A stretch of DNA of 64,000 bases, taken from assembly GCA_049966155.1 (NCBI GenBank), contig JBMFVE010000001.1, positions 1 to 64,000 on the forward strand, given 5' to 3'. This document shows positions 41,914 to 50,025 of the stretch, piece by piece; positions within the stretch are counted from its first letter, which is position 1; each line of letters opens with the position of its first letter. Under the pieces are notes generated by a model. That model searched no databases. It worked only from the letters and a program-made list of their open reading frames with translations, and was not told where the DNA came from. Origin of the DNA: JBMFVE01 sp049966155 (GTDB lineage: Bacteria; Bacteroidota; Ignavibacteria; Kryptoniales; JAKASW01). A program made the translations under genes and the position numbers.

Positions 41914-42468
41914 TTAGCTCTTTATTGTTGTACTCTCTGTTAATTGTAATCTAAGAATCTCAAGCTGTCTTCTCAAACTGCCATCATAAACAGTATCTCC
42001 AATTTTTGCAATAAAGCCACCAATTAGCTTTCGATCTACTGAGAAAGCAGCATGTACTTTTTTCCTTGTGACTTTTGTCAATTTCATTTCAATATTTGCA
42101 AGCTCGTATGACTCCAGCTGATAAGCTCCTCTGACATCAGCACGAACTATGCCCATCATGTCATCAAGGAGTGACTGGTACTGAACGACAATCTCTTCAA
42201 TCAGTCCCTCTCTTCCCTTGTCAATCAGCAAAATAACAAACCTGTAAACCAGATCGCTGATTCTTGGACGAAACAACTCATTTACAACAGATTTCTTTTT
42301 TTCGTGATTGACTATTGGACTTGCAAGGAAAAGCTTGAGCTGCCGACTTCCGAAGATTGTCGCTCTGAGTAATTCCACATCAGAACTTACCTGTTCAACA
42401 ATGTCCATTTCCCTGCCAAGCTCAAGCAGTGCACGGGCATAACGGCGGGCGACTCTTGACTGAGCCAT
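41914..42468 (-). CDS. atpH: ATP synthase F1 delta subunit
   Basis: A 184-residue peripheral-stalk subunit: VARRYARALLELGRE at the N-terminus, FLASPIVNHEKKKSVVNELF, and the C-terminal signature KLIGGFIAKIGDTVYDGSLRRQLEIL. It joins the F1 head to subunit b. Start ATG is 8 bases after the atpF stop. Confidence 0.95.
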   Translation of the reverse strand: MAQSRVARRYARALLELGREMDIVEQVSSDVELLRATIFGSRQLKLFLASPIVNHEKKKSVVNELFRPRISDLVYRFVILLIDKGREGLIEEIVVQYQSLLDDMMGIVRADVRGAYQLESYELANIEMKLTKVTRKKVHAAFSVDRKLIGGFIAKIGDTVYDGSLRRQLEILRLQLTESTTIKS

Positions 42469-42476
42469 ATTTCAAC

Positions 42477-42962
42477 CTAATTCCTTGGAAGGGAATCCAG
42501 AAAGGATTCCACTATTTTCTTTTGCCTTGCCTCATCAAGAGTTTCATCAAGTATTTTTTCAGCAGCTCTCACTGCAAGGTCAGCAACAACAGTGCGAAGA
42601 TCTTTAATTGCCTGCTCCTTGTCCCTTTCAATTTCCTCTCTGGCTCTATCAAGCATTCTACGAGACTCTTCATTGGCTTTGTTTACAATGTCATTATGGA
42701 GCTTTTCAGCAAGATCGCGAGCTTCCCTGATAATCTTTTGTGATTCTTCTTCTGCTTTTGCAATTTTCTTCCCGTTTTCCTGAAGAATCCGTTCCGCCTC
42801 CTGCCGCGCCTCTTCAGCACGTTCCATGGCGGTGCGGATCGACTCCTCACGGGCATCAAGTGCTTTAAGAATCGGCTTCCAGGCCGCAGCTCTTAAAACA
42901 ATTAAAAGCAGCCCAAACGTTAAAGCTGTCCAAATTATCACTCCTGGATTCAGTTGCAGCAT
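42477..42962 (-). CDS. atpF: ATP synthase F0 b subunit
   Basis: A 161-residue protein with one N-terminal membrane helix (PGVIIWTALTFGLLLIVLRAAAW, ~6-28) and a long charged coiled coil (DAREESIRTAMERAEEARQEAERIL and onward). It is the peripheral stalk; only one b gene is present, so a homodimer is expected. It lies between atpE and atpH. Confidence 0.96.
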   Translation of the reverse strand: MLQLNPGVIIWTALTFGLLLIVLRAAAWKPILKALDAREESIRTAMERAEEARQEAERILQENGKKIAKAEEESQKIIREARDLAEKLHNDIVNKANEESRRMLDRAREEIERDKEQAIKDLRTVVADLAVRAAEKILDETLDEARQKKIVESFLDSLPRN

Positions 42963-43044
42963 ATTCCTCTCCTGCTTAAGTCTCTTTGTACAATGTCCGG
43001 ATCAGAATTAAAACAATTTGTGAACAAACAAAAACACTACATCG

Positions 43045-43272
43045 TTACTTTAATGCTAAAATAATCGTGATAACCTCGGCAAAAAGTGTAACGCCTTCTA
43101 TCAGTGCCGCAGCAATGATCATTGACGTTCTGATATCACCAGCTGCTTCAGGCTGTCTGCCGCTCGCTTCCATTGCAGCAGCTGCAAGTTTTCCAATTCC
43201 ATACCCGCCGCCAATAACTGCGAGACCCGCACCAATACCGGCAGCCAGATGCGTTAAACCAAGATCAGGCAT
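43045..43272 (-). CDS. atpE: ATP synthase F0 c subunit
   Basis: A 75-residue proteolipid of two helices. The first has the glycine pattern GIGAGLAVIGGGYGIG, the polar loop is GRQPEAAGD, and the second helix carries the ion-binding carboxylate Glu59 in ALIEGVTLFAEV. Glu followed by Gly, without the Gln and Ser/Thr partners of sodium-type rings, points to proton use. AGGAGG precedes the ATG. Confidence 0.96.
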   Translation of the reverse strand: MPDLGLTHLAAGIGAGLAVIGGGYGIGKLAAAAMEASGRQPEAAGDIRTSMIIAAALIEGVTLFAEVITIILALK

Positions 43273-43302
43273 TTAGTCCTCCTGCTATTTTTTGTTTAGT
43301 GT

Positions 43303-44187
43303 TTAATGTTCTTGATGTATTGCTAAACCGACGAACAATGCCGTCAGTATTGTAAAAATATAAGCTTGTATGGTTGCAACAAGTATCTCGAGAAGATCTA
43401 TGAAAAGAGCAAAACCTAAAGAAATCGGTGCAACCCACAGAGTTCCAAAGATAAATATTAAACCAATAAGTGATAGGATAATTATATGGCCTGCTATCAT
43501 GTTCGCAAAGAGACGGACAGCAAGTGCAAAAGGCTTTGTGAACAAACCAAGAAATTCAACAACTGCCATTATTGGTACCACAAACAACGGAATATGAGAA
43601 GGTATAAGCCCTTTGAAATACCCAATCACTCCATACTCGACCATTCCTGAAATTTGTATGACAAGGAAAGCTATTACCGCAAGTGATGCTGTGACGCTGA
43701 TATTGCCAGTTCCGGTAGAAGCATAAGGAATCAATCCCAACAAGTTTGCAAACCAGATAAAGAAAAAAAGAGTTAGAAAATATGGCAAATACTTCTTTCC
43801 CTTTTCTCCCATTGCTGGAATAACCACTTCGTCCCGCACAAAAAGCACAATCATTTCAATCGCAGTTGCTATTCCTGCTGGCACCAGTGACCTTTTGTAA
43901 CTACCCGAAGCTATTTTCAAAACAATGAATAAAAGTAATGCAGCAACCCACAACATTACAACATGCTTTGTTATTGAAAGGTCAATAACCATCCCGGCTA
44001 CATGTATAGGCGGAAACTGCGGAAGATGAATAACGCCAAATGGATTCAGATCAATTGTATGAGAATCACTTATCTCCTCAATAATCCAGCTGCCGCTTGA
44101 TGCCCCTTCGCCATGAGTAGCAACAGCAAGAGTATCTGCAGCTTTGGTAACACTTTGAAACAAAAACATTCCGAAATTAAAACTCAC
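43303..44187 (-). CDS. atpB: ATP synthase F0 a subunit
   Basis: A 294-residue membrane subunit. The C-terminal part has the essential arginine in ALAVRLFANMIAGH, and YFLTLFFFIWFANLLGLIPY is the usual helix pair. The N-terminal ~70 residues form an unusually long leader before the first clear helix (DLSITKHVVMLWVAALLLF), as seen in Chlorobiota/Bacteroidota-type a subunits. It overlaps the atpI stop by 4 bases. Confidence 0.95.
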   Translation of the reverse strand: MSFNFGMFLFQSVTKAADTLAVATHGEGASSGSWIIEEISDSHTIDLNPFGVIHLPQFPPIHVAGMVIDLSITKHVVMLWVAALLLFIVLKIASGSYKRSLVPAGIATAIEMIVLFVRDEVVIPAMGEKGKKYLPYFLTLFFFIWFANLLGLIPYASTGTGNISVTASLAVIAFLVIQISGMVEYGVIGYFKGLIPSHIPLFVVPIMAVVEFLGLFTKPFALAVRLFANMIAGHIIILSLIGLIFIFGTLWVAPISLGFALFIDLLEILVATIQAYIFTILTALFVGLAIHQEH

Positions 44188-44636
44188 AAACCGTCTCCCT
44201 TTGCTCTCAATGCTTTCTGAAGATTTGCCCTTTTATTGAGAAAAATAATTTCAAAAATTGTCATTGCAAAGTAATATATAAGAAGTCCGCTCACAAGTGG
44301 TATGACCTGAATGCCAGCCATCTTTATTAAAATTATAAGGGAGAAAAAAAGGACAGCCATTCTTACTCCCATACTTAGCAAAACAATCTTGAGAAACGTC
44401 AGCGCGTTTCTGGAAATGTTTTTGTCAATAATTTCCAGACCAACTGCACTGTTGACAATTGCCAGCCCTGCCCCCGTTGCAAAGCCAATTCCCGAATTAA
44501 TAGAATCAAACTTGGCTGCAAGGCTGAAGGAAATCACAACGACAGAAAAAAGTGCTACAATCAATGTTAATCTTAGCGAACTTCTCAGTTTCAAATACTT
44601 ATTTTGTTCGACCTGCAAATTTATTGTTCTTTCCAA
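44184..44636 (-). CDS. atpI: AtpI-like ATP synthase accessory membrane protein
   Basis: A ~150-residue protein with four hydrophobic helices (for example LTLIVALFSVVVISFSLAAKF, MGVRMAVLFFSLIILIKMAG and LLIYYFAMTIFEIIFLNK), matching the ATP synthase I-like family. It is probably a c-ring assembly or ion-channel accessory. The start is uncertain: TTG 44636 gives a 38-base overlap with atpZ; a TTG at 44618 would nearly remove it. No good ribosome site marks either. Confidence 0.8.
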   Translation of the reverse strand: MERTINLQVEQNKYLKLRSSLRLTLIVALFSVVVISFSLAAKFDSINSGIGFATGAGLAIVNSAVGLEIIDKNISRNALTFLKIVLLSMGVRMAVLFFSLIILIKMAGIQVIPLVSGLLIYYFAMTIFEIIFLNKRANLQKALRAKGDGL

Positions 44637-44862
44637 GTTTCTGAACGGATTTGAAAAAGTTATAGAATCCCCCCGTTAGCCCGATTGCTGCTCCTGCAAG
44701 GAGCAACCAGGGAGAAGTTCCAAATTGTTTATCAAGCAAATAACCAACAAAGAGCATCCCGACAACAGAAGCAGCCAGTTCGGTACCGAGGTTAAGGAAA
44801 GGCCCAATTTGCCTATATGCCTCCCCTAAACTTTCCCCAAACGATTTCTTTTGATATGCCAC
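44599..44862 (-). CDS. atpZ: AtpZ/AtpI-type small membrane protein
   Basis: An 87-residue protein with two helices: GTELAASVVGMLFVGYLLDKQFGTSP and WLLLAGAAIGLTGGFYNFFKSVQKL. This two-helix pattern with the central GYLLDKxFGTSPW is the AtpZ (DUF3478-like/AtpI) family, found before atpB in many F-type clusters and linked to magnesium or calcium uptake for the enzyme. It lies 9 bases after bactofilin. Confidence 0.88.
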   Translation of the reverse strand: MAYQKKSFGESLGEAYRQIGPFLNLGTELAASVVGMLFVGYLLDKQFGTSPWLLLAGAAIGLTGGFYNFFKSVQKLGKNNKFAGRTK

Positions 44863-44871
44863 AAATCACCT

Positions 44872-45237
44872 TCACCTGAATAACTCACTTTTTTGTTCCG
44901 ATTTGTGATTTGAACTCATCTCACATTTACCGTCGAAAATTGCTCCTTCATCAATTACGAGTTTTAATGCTTTTATATCGCCTCGTACAACGGCTTTGTT
45001 TTCAAAAACAATTTTGTTCTTTACAGTTATATTCCCATTTACTTTCCCGCCAATTGTGGCAGTTTGTGCCTCAATGTTGCCAATTATCTCTCCAGTTGTC
45101 CCGATGACAAGATCACCGGCGATTGTCACATTGCCCGTAACCAGTCCATCCACTCTTAAACTGCCTGTGCTTCCAATCTTTCCTTCAAGTTTTGTACCTG
45201 CCGAAATAATGTTTAGATGAGTTTCGTCTTTTGCCAT
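44872..45237 (-). CDS. Bactofilin
   Basis: A 121-residue bactofilin (DUF583): the right-handed beta helix is evident as hydrophobic-Gly repeats (TKLEGKIGSTGSLRVDGLVTGNV, then LVIGTTGEIIGNIEAQTATIGGKVNGNI). Bactofilins polymerise without nucleotide and anchor cell-shape enzymes. The M23 peptidase gene ends one base before its start, the usual partner arrangement. Confidence 0.94.
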   Translation of the reverse strand: MAKDETHLNIISAGTKLEGKIGSTGSLRVDGLVTGNVTIAGDLVIGTTGEIIGNIEAQTATIGGKVNGNITVKNKIVFENKAVVRGDIKALKLVIDEGAIFDGKCEMSSNHKSEQKSELFR

Positions 45238-45238
45238 T

Positions 45239-46099
45239 TTAATTTACCATTAAAAGATAATTGTCAGGATTGAGATTCCTTCCGTTACGCCATATTTCAA
45301 AGTGAAGATGTGGACCGCCGCTTGTAATTCCAGTAGAACCGACAAGCGCAATAGCCTCTCCCCGGGTAACCCTCGAGCCGACATTAACGAGAATTCTCTC
45401 ACAATGTTTATAAACTGTCAGAAAATTTCCGGGATGAGCAATAAATAATGTATTTCCGCCAAGCAATGTCCAATCGGCAAAAATGACAACTCCGTCAGCA
45501 GGAGCCACTATAGGCTCCCCTGCCTGCGCAGAAAAGTCAACTCCCAGATGACCCGACGAATAGCTAATGCCACGTGATTCAAAACCACTTACGGGCGCCG
45601 TAAAAGGGAGGAAATCACCCTCCGCCTCATGTTCTACAGTGCCTGATGATGAGCTGAAAGATGCAACACTCCGACCTGCCGATGACGGCTGAACAGTAGC
45701 AATCTCATCTCTGACCTGCGTGCTGGAAGCAAGCCTGGATGAAATTGAATCGCTCTTTGCACCTACGTTTTCTCCGAGTGCCCTCCTCAGTCTGATATTG
45801 TACGATGTTAAATATGCAATTTGATTTTCAACTTCATGAATTTTGGATTCAAGCACTTTTAGTCTGTCTATTTGTTCCTGCTGTGTGACGAAAAAATCCG
45901 GCATAACGATTCTTCCCATTGGAGTATACACCAGTATAATGGCGACAAGAGCTCCTATAATTATGACAGAAATTACTGACATCAGCACTAACTGCAACTT
46001 TGTAGTTTGAAAAGTCCGCGAGGGCTTTTCAGGATCCGAAAGTATAACAAATGTCAGCTTTGATGATGCGAACTTCTCGTGAATGGACTTTTGCGCCAT
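45239..46099 (-). CDS. M23-family peptidoglycan endopeptidase with coiled coil
   Basis: A 286-residue membrane-anchored protein: helix at ~35-57, coiled coil at ~70-100 (TQQEQIDRLKVLESKIHEVE), low-complexity linker, then the LytM domain with HLGVDFSAQAGEPIVAPADG (first zinc His and Asp) and GPHLHFEIW (HxH). It should cut peptide cross-links in murein. Its position directly upstream of bactofilin suggests they work as a cell-shape pair, as known for other bacteria. Confidence 0.94.
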   Translation of the reverse strand: MAQKSIHEKFASSKLTFVILSDPEKPSRTFQTTKLQLVLMSVISVIIIGALVAIILVYTPMGRIVMPDFFVTQQEQIDRLKVLESKIHEVENQIAYLTSYNIRLRRALGENVGAKSDSISSRLASSTQVRDEIATVQPSSAGRSVASFSSSSGTVEHEAEGDFLPFTAPVSGFESRGISYSSGHLGVDFSAQAGEPIVAPADGVVIFADWTLLGGNTLFIAHPGNFLTVYKHCERILVNVGSRVTRGEAIALVGSTGITSGGPHLHFEIWRNGRNLNPDNYLLMVN

Positions 46100-46493
46100 G
46101 ACTACGGTTGTAAATATAAAATTACCCCACTATAATGTCAATGAATCGAACAATAAGCGTGCTTTTAACGGTTGCTTTTGGGATGCGATTTTAGCGAACT
46201 CTTGAGCCAGTCTTTAGACTTCAGTTTTACATTTACTGCTTCCAGTCTTGACTTGCCATTAAGGTGCTTGCTTTTACCACGACAATCGGTGTAAGGCTTC
46301 TGACGGAGGTAACTCACTAAAAGATTGATGTACCATGCTGCAGTTTGGCTATTCTGAAAAGATTCCATCGTCTCAAACTCTCTTCTCAGCTTCCACTTGT
46401 TCCACCGATTATATGCAGCAATACGATTGTATCCTATGTGGCTCTCTATCGCCGAAAATGCGTGTTTTAAGCAAAATTGATGGGGTTTTCCGC
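46100..46493 (-). other. Intergenic gap with a long minus-strand open frame lacking a start
   Basis: This 394-base gap between murI and the M23 gene has no gene I can name. On the minus strand one frame stays open for ~130 codons, from a TGA inside the end of murI to the TAA at 46167-46165. The segment reads GKPHQFCLKHAFSAIESH, then YNRIAAYNRWNKWKLRREF, and ends lysine-rich. The only ATG is at 46368, giving 67 residues, with at best a weak GAG close upstream. It may be a fossil or an overlapping gene with an unusual start. Confidence 0.3.
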
Positions 46494-47312
46494 TTACATT
46501 ATCTCCCCATTGGAATTTATATGAACCTTCGTGACATTTTCCAGTTTCCTTCCGAGAAAACTTTCAGCTATCTCATTGAATTTTTGGGGAAAATCACTCA
46601 CGTAAAATTTATAGAGTGGCTTTGCTGTAGATTGATTCAGGAGACCGTGATTTTTAAGTAAATCCTTTACGGCCTTCGCAGTAGCTTCCCCGGCATCAAT
46701 TAAAACAACATCCTTTCCCAGGATATTGGAAATCGGCTTCTTCAAGAGAGGGTAGTGAGTACATCCCAGAATCAACACATCAATCTTGCCTACAAAATCA
46801 TTAAGATATTCCCTGGCAAGAATCTCCGTCGCAGGATGCTCAAACAAGCCCTCTTCAGCTAAGGGGACAAAAAGCGGGCATGCGCGAGACAAAATGGAGA
46901 GCTTTTCAGCATGCCTTTTGAGCTCAGATGTGTAGGCGCAGGAGTTAATCGTAGATAGCGTTCCTATAACCCCTATTCCCTTGCTTCTAACATGATTGAT
47001 AGCCTCCAGTGCAGTTGGTTGAATTACCCCGATTGTCGGAACAGCCGATATCGATCTCACCACATCGAGAGCAACAGCAGAGGCGGTGTTACAGGCCACC
47101 ACAATCATTTTAACATTCTTCGATAGGAGAAATTTTGCATCCTGAGCAGCATACTGCCTCACCACTTCAGCAGATTTGTTGCCGTACGGAACCCGTGCCG
47201 TATCTCCAAAATAAACAATATTTTCGTGCGGCAACAGTGAAATTATTTCCCGGACAACAGTAAGTCCGCCAATGCCTGAGTCAAACACACCTATTGGATC
47301 TTCAGCTTTCAT
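46494..47312 (-). CDS. murI: Glutamate racemase
   Basis: A 272-residue enzyme making D-glutamate for peptidoglycan. It has GVFDSGIGGLTVVREI (8-23) and the two catalytic cysteines Cys74 in VVACNTASA and Cys184 in LGCTHYPLL. Length is normal. It overlaps glnD by one base, and is the downstream gene of that pair. Confidence 0.96.
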   Translation of the reverse strand: MKAEDPIGVFDSGIGGLTVVREIISLLPHENIVYFGDTARVPYGNKSAEVVRQYAAQDAKFLLSKNVKMIVVACNTASAVALDVVRSISAVPTIGVIQPTALEAINHVRSKGIGVIGTLSTINSCAYTSELKRHAEKLSILSRACPLFVPLAEEGLFEHPATEILAREYLNDFVGKIDVLILGCTHYPLLKKPISNILGKDVVLIDAGEATAKAVKDLLKNHGLLNQSTAKPLYKFYVSDFPQKFNEIAESFLGRKLENVTKVHINSNGEIM

Positions 47313-49930
47313 TACTTGAAAATTAGTTCGGATTGGATTGAATCATTAACTATGTCCAGCACCTTTTTTTCAAGTTCCTCCAGCTCTCTGCGATCAGGCA
47401 GCCCTCCATCGTTTTTTAAGACATAAAAGGTGTCAACAATTCCATCAACACGTGTGGCTATTTTCGCGAAATGAATGCTCAGCCCGGCAGCTGAGATTGC
47501 AGAAGTAACACGATATAAAAAACCGAGTGAATCGGGGGCATATATTTCTATAAGGGAAAATCCACCTGTTTCTGAAAAGTTTACTCCAACTTTTATGTTT
47601 GGATTCATTTCATTCTTTAGCTTGCGCTGCCATCTCATCCTGTGTCTATGAAAAAGTTCTTCCGGTGTTACAGTCCCTTTTATAATTGATTTAAGGTCTG
47701 CTTCAATCTTCTTTTGCTGCCCATCCGTTAACGAACGTTTCGTTATGTTGTCAAAAACTTTGAAGCGATCTATAATAATACCATCTTTTCTTGTAAATAT
47801 ATTGGCATCGACGATATTTGCATCGTTAGAACTCAATGCTGCACAGAAACGGCTGAGCTGAAATGGAGCATCACGGGCAATAATCGTTACATCTGTGTTT
47901 TCGTTAGAATTTAAATAGCTCACCCTGACATCTTCAAAGCCCTGTTCTATGTTCACTATGTGATTGGCAATCTCGCCCTCATCAAATACAAGAAGATATA
48001 AATCATTTTCAATCCCTTCAAAATGGCGGACAACCGCCTCGGACATTGTCTCCGGCAATCTCTGTGAAACAAGTTTTTGTTTTTCTTCTTTTAACTCATC
48101 ATGAAGTAAGCTGAGCTTTTCACGGTCAATCGACTCATCAATTATCTTCTTTGTCCGCACATAGAGCTGTTGTAAAAGTTGCGCCTTCCATGGGGTCCAC
48201 ACACCCGGGTTAACTGCACTTAAATCAGCATAGGTCAATAAATAGAGCATCTTTAAACGCTCTGAGTTGGAAAAGAGTTTGCTAAATTCATAAACAGTCT
48301 CGGGATCCCCAATATTTCGGCGAAATGCAACCTGCTCCATCTTCAGGTGATTTAACACCAGGAACGACACATCGTCGACAATTTCATCAAATCCCATCCT
48401 GATCAGGGCTTCCCTCGCAACGTCCACTCCTATGATTTCATGCTTACCAATTGAAATTGGTTTGGCTATGTCATGAAACATTACCCCCAGGTATAGAGCA
48501 TCCTTTCTGTTGACAGAAGTCAACAGTTCCCTGAGAAATTCATCTTCTACGTTTTCAAGATTCTCCAGAGCCGTAAGTGTATGTTCATCTGTGGTGTAGT
48601 AATGATATACGTTATGCTGGAAAAAGCCGATTAACTTTCCAAATTCAGGAATATATCTGCCCAGCACTCCCAGTTCGTTCATTGATTTCAAGGTAAATCC
48701 GACTTTCCCCTCGCTCTCCAAAATACGCCTGAATATGCTTGCTACTTCTTTAGATATTCTAAATGACGGCTCACTGAACAGTTCAAGATTTTGTACAATG
48801 GCTTCCCTTACGTTTTCATCAAAATGCTTGCCTGTCCTTGCCTTCAGCAAAAAGGCACGAAACAACACAACTCCGTTTAACTTAACTCCACTTTTGAATC
48901 CTATTTTGCCATGCTCCAGAACGTAATTTTCATCGAGTTCCAAACTTTCGTTTACCAAACCCGCAGGTTCCACCTGCGCTCTGATTTTTTCCACCAGGAC
49001 CTGGTTCAAACGATATATTTTTCTCGCATGCCTGTAATAATCTCTCATAAATGACTCCACACCTCTCGAATAATCGCCACTTATGTATCCAAGCCCCGCA
49101 GCCACCTTCTTTTGAATCTCAAAATCGAGCAAATCATTTAACCCGGCTGACTGATAGTGCAAACTCTGACGTGTTCGCAACAAAAAATCAAATGCTTCAC
49201 TTGTATGGGTATGCTGCAATCGATTAATTAATCCTTTTTCAAGAAGTAAATCAAGAAATCGTACAACCATCGGCTCTGTTAAATTTTCAGTGTATGTCGA
49301 CAGAAAATCAGGATCGAGTGTCCTGTACATCCAGAGCAAAGCGTGAAGATCGCGGAGGCCGCCTGCACTCTTCTTCACGTTTGGTTCAAGAAGTTGAGTT
49401 GATTTTCCATACTTTTCATGACGCTTTTCTATACCTGCTAACGTCGATGTAACATACGAATTGTCTTTGATGTGAGAAACAAAATCTCTGAGAGCCTCCA
49501 CATACCGGTTGAAGAGGTCAACTTTTCCAGCTACAAACCTGTACTCGAGCGCAGATGACCAGCTGTCATGATCAGTTCTGTATGCCTCGAGAACCTGTTC
49601 AATGTTTCTCACAGAATGACCTATATTTAAGCCAACGTCCCACAAAAAGTGCATGACCCTTTGTGCAAGGAAGCCCGACTCTACACCATTTTCCACTAAA
49701 AACATTACGTCAATATCCGAGTGGGGACAGAGTTCAGCCCTTCCATAACCACCAATTGCAATAACACTCAGGCTGTCGAAAGCTTCGGATTCCTCAACAG
49801 CTGCCCGAATTACTTCATCAACTGCTTTCGTCAACATTAGAGATACTTCAGACCCGCTACCCCCGGATTCATGACGAATTCTGGCCTGTTTCCTGCGTTC
49901 TGATAGTTGAGCTGTAATTTCCTCAAGCAT
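47312..49930 (-). CDS. glnD: Bifunctional uridylyltransferase/uridylyl-removing enzyme GlnD-like
   Basis: An 872-residue nitrogen sensor. The N-terminal nucleotidyltransferase has GGYGRAELCPHSDIDVMFL (~60-78); then the GlnD_UR_UTase segment (ELEPNVKKSAGGLRDLH), an HD domain (MFHDIAKPISIGKHEIIGV) and two C-terminal ACT domains (one around VRVSYLNSNENTDVTIIARD, one around FSLIEIYAPDSLGFLYRVT). The enzyme adds or removes UMP on PII according to glutamine. No glnB lies in the window. This domain set is uncommon in the FCB group, but all parts are intact. Confidence 0.92.
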   Translation of the reverse strand: MLEEITAQLSERRKQARIRHESGGSGSEVSLMLTKAVDEVIRAAVEESEAFDSLSVIAIGGYGRAELCPHSDIDVMFLVENGVESGFLAQRVMHFLWDVGLNIGHSVRNIEQVLEAYRTDHDSWSSALEYRFVAGKVDLFNRYVEALRDFVSHIKDNSYVTSTLAGIEKRHEKYGKSTQLLEPNVKKSAGGLRDLHALLWMYRTLDPDFLSTYTENLTEPMVVRFLDLLLEKGLINRLQHTHTSEAFDFLLRTRQSLHYQSAGLNDLLDFEIQKKVAAGLGYISGDYSRGVESFMRDYYRHARKIYRLNQVLVEKIRAQVEPAGLVNESLELDENYVLEHGKIGFKSGVKLNGVVLFRAFLLKARTGKHFDENVREAIVQNLELFSEPSFRISKEVASIFRRILESEGKVGFTLKSMNELGVLGRYIPEFGKLIGFFQHNVYHYYTTDEHTLTALENLENVEDEFLRELLTSVNRKDALYLGVMFHDIAKPISIGKHEIIGVDVAREALIRMGFDEIVDDVSFLVLNHLKMEQVAFRRNIGDPETVYEFSKLFSNSERLKMLYLLTYADLSAVNPGVWTPWKAQLLQQLYVRTKKIIDESIDREKLSLLHDELKEEKQKLVSQRLPETMSEAVVRHFEGIENDLYLLVFDEGEIANHIVNIEQGFEDVRVSYLNSNENTDVTIIARDAPFQLSRFCAALSSNDANIVDANIFTRKDGIIIDRFKVFDNITKRSLTDGQQKKIEADLKSIIKGTVTPEELFHRHRMRWQRKLKNEMNPNIKVGVNFSETGGFSLIEIYAPDSLGFLYRVTSAISAAGLSIHFAKIATRVDGIVDTFYVLKNDGGLPDRRELEELEKKVLDIVNDSIQSELIFK

Positions 49931-50025
49931 GATTTTTATTCCACCAAAATATAATCAAGAGGGCAACTTATCAAAAAGAAAATTTTCTGACAAACAGCAG
50001 GTGAAAAAATTTTTTGTGTGGCACT

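Noticed and set aside
46335..46661. 108-codon plus-strand frame over the end of murI
   Set aside because: It is antisense to the conserved murI end and has no family match.
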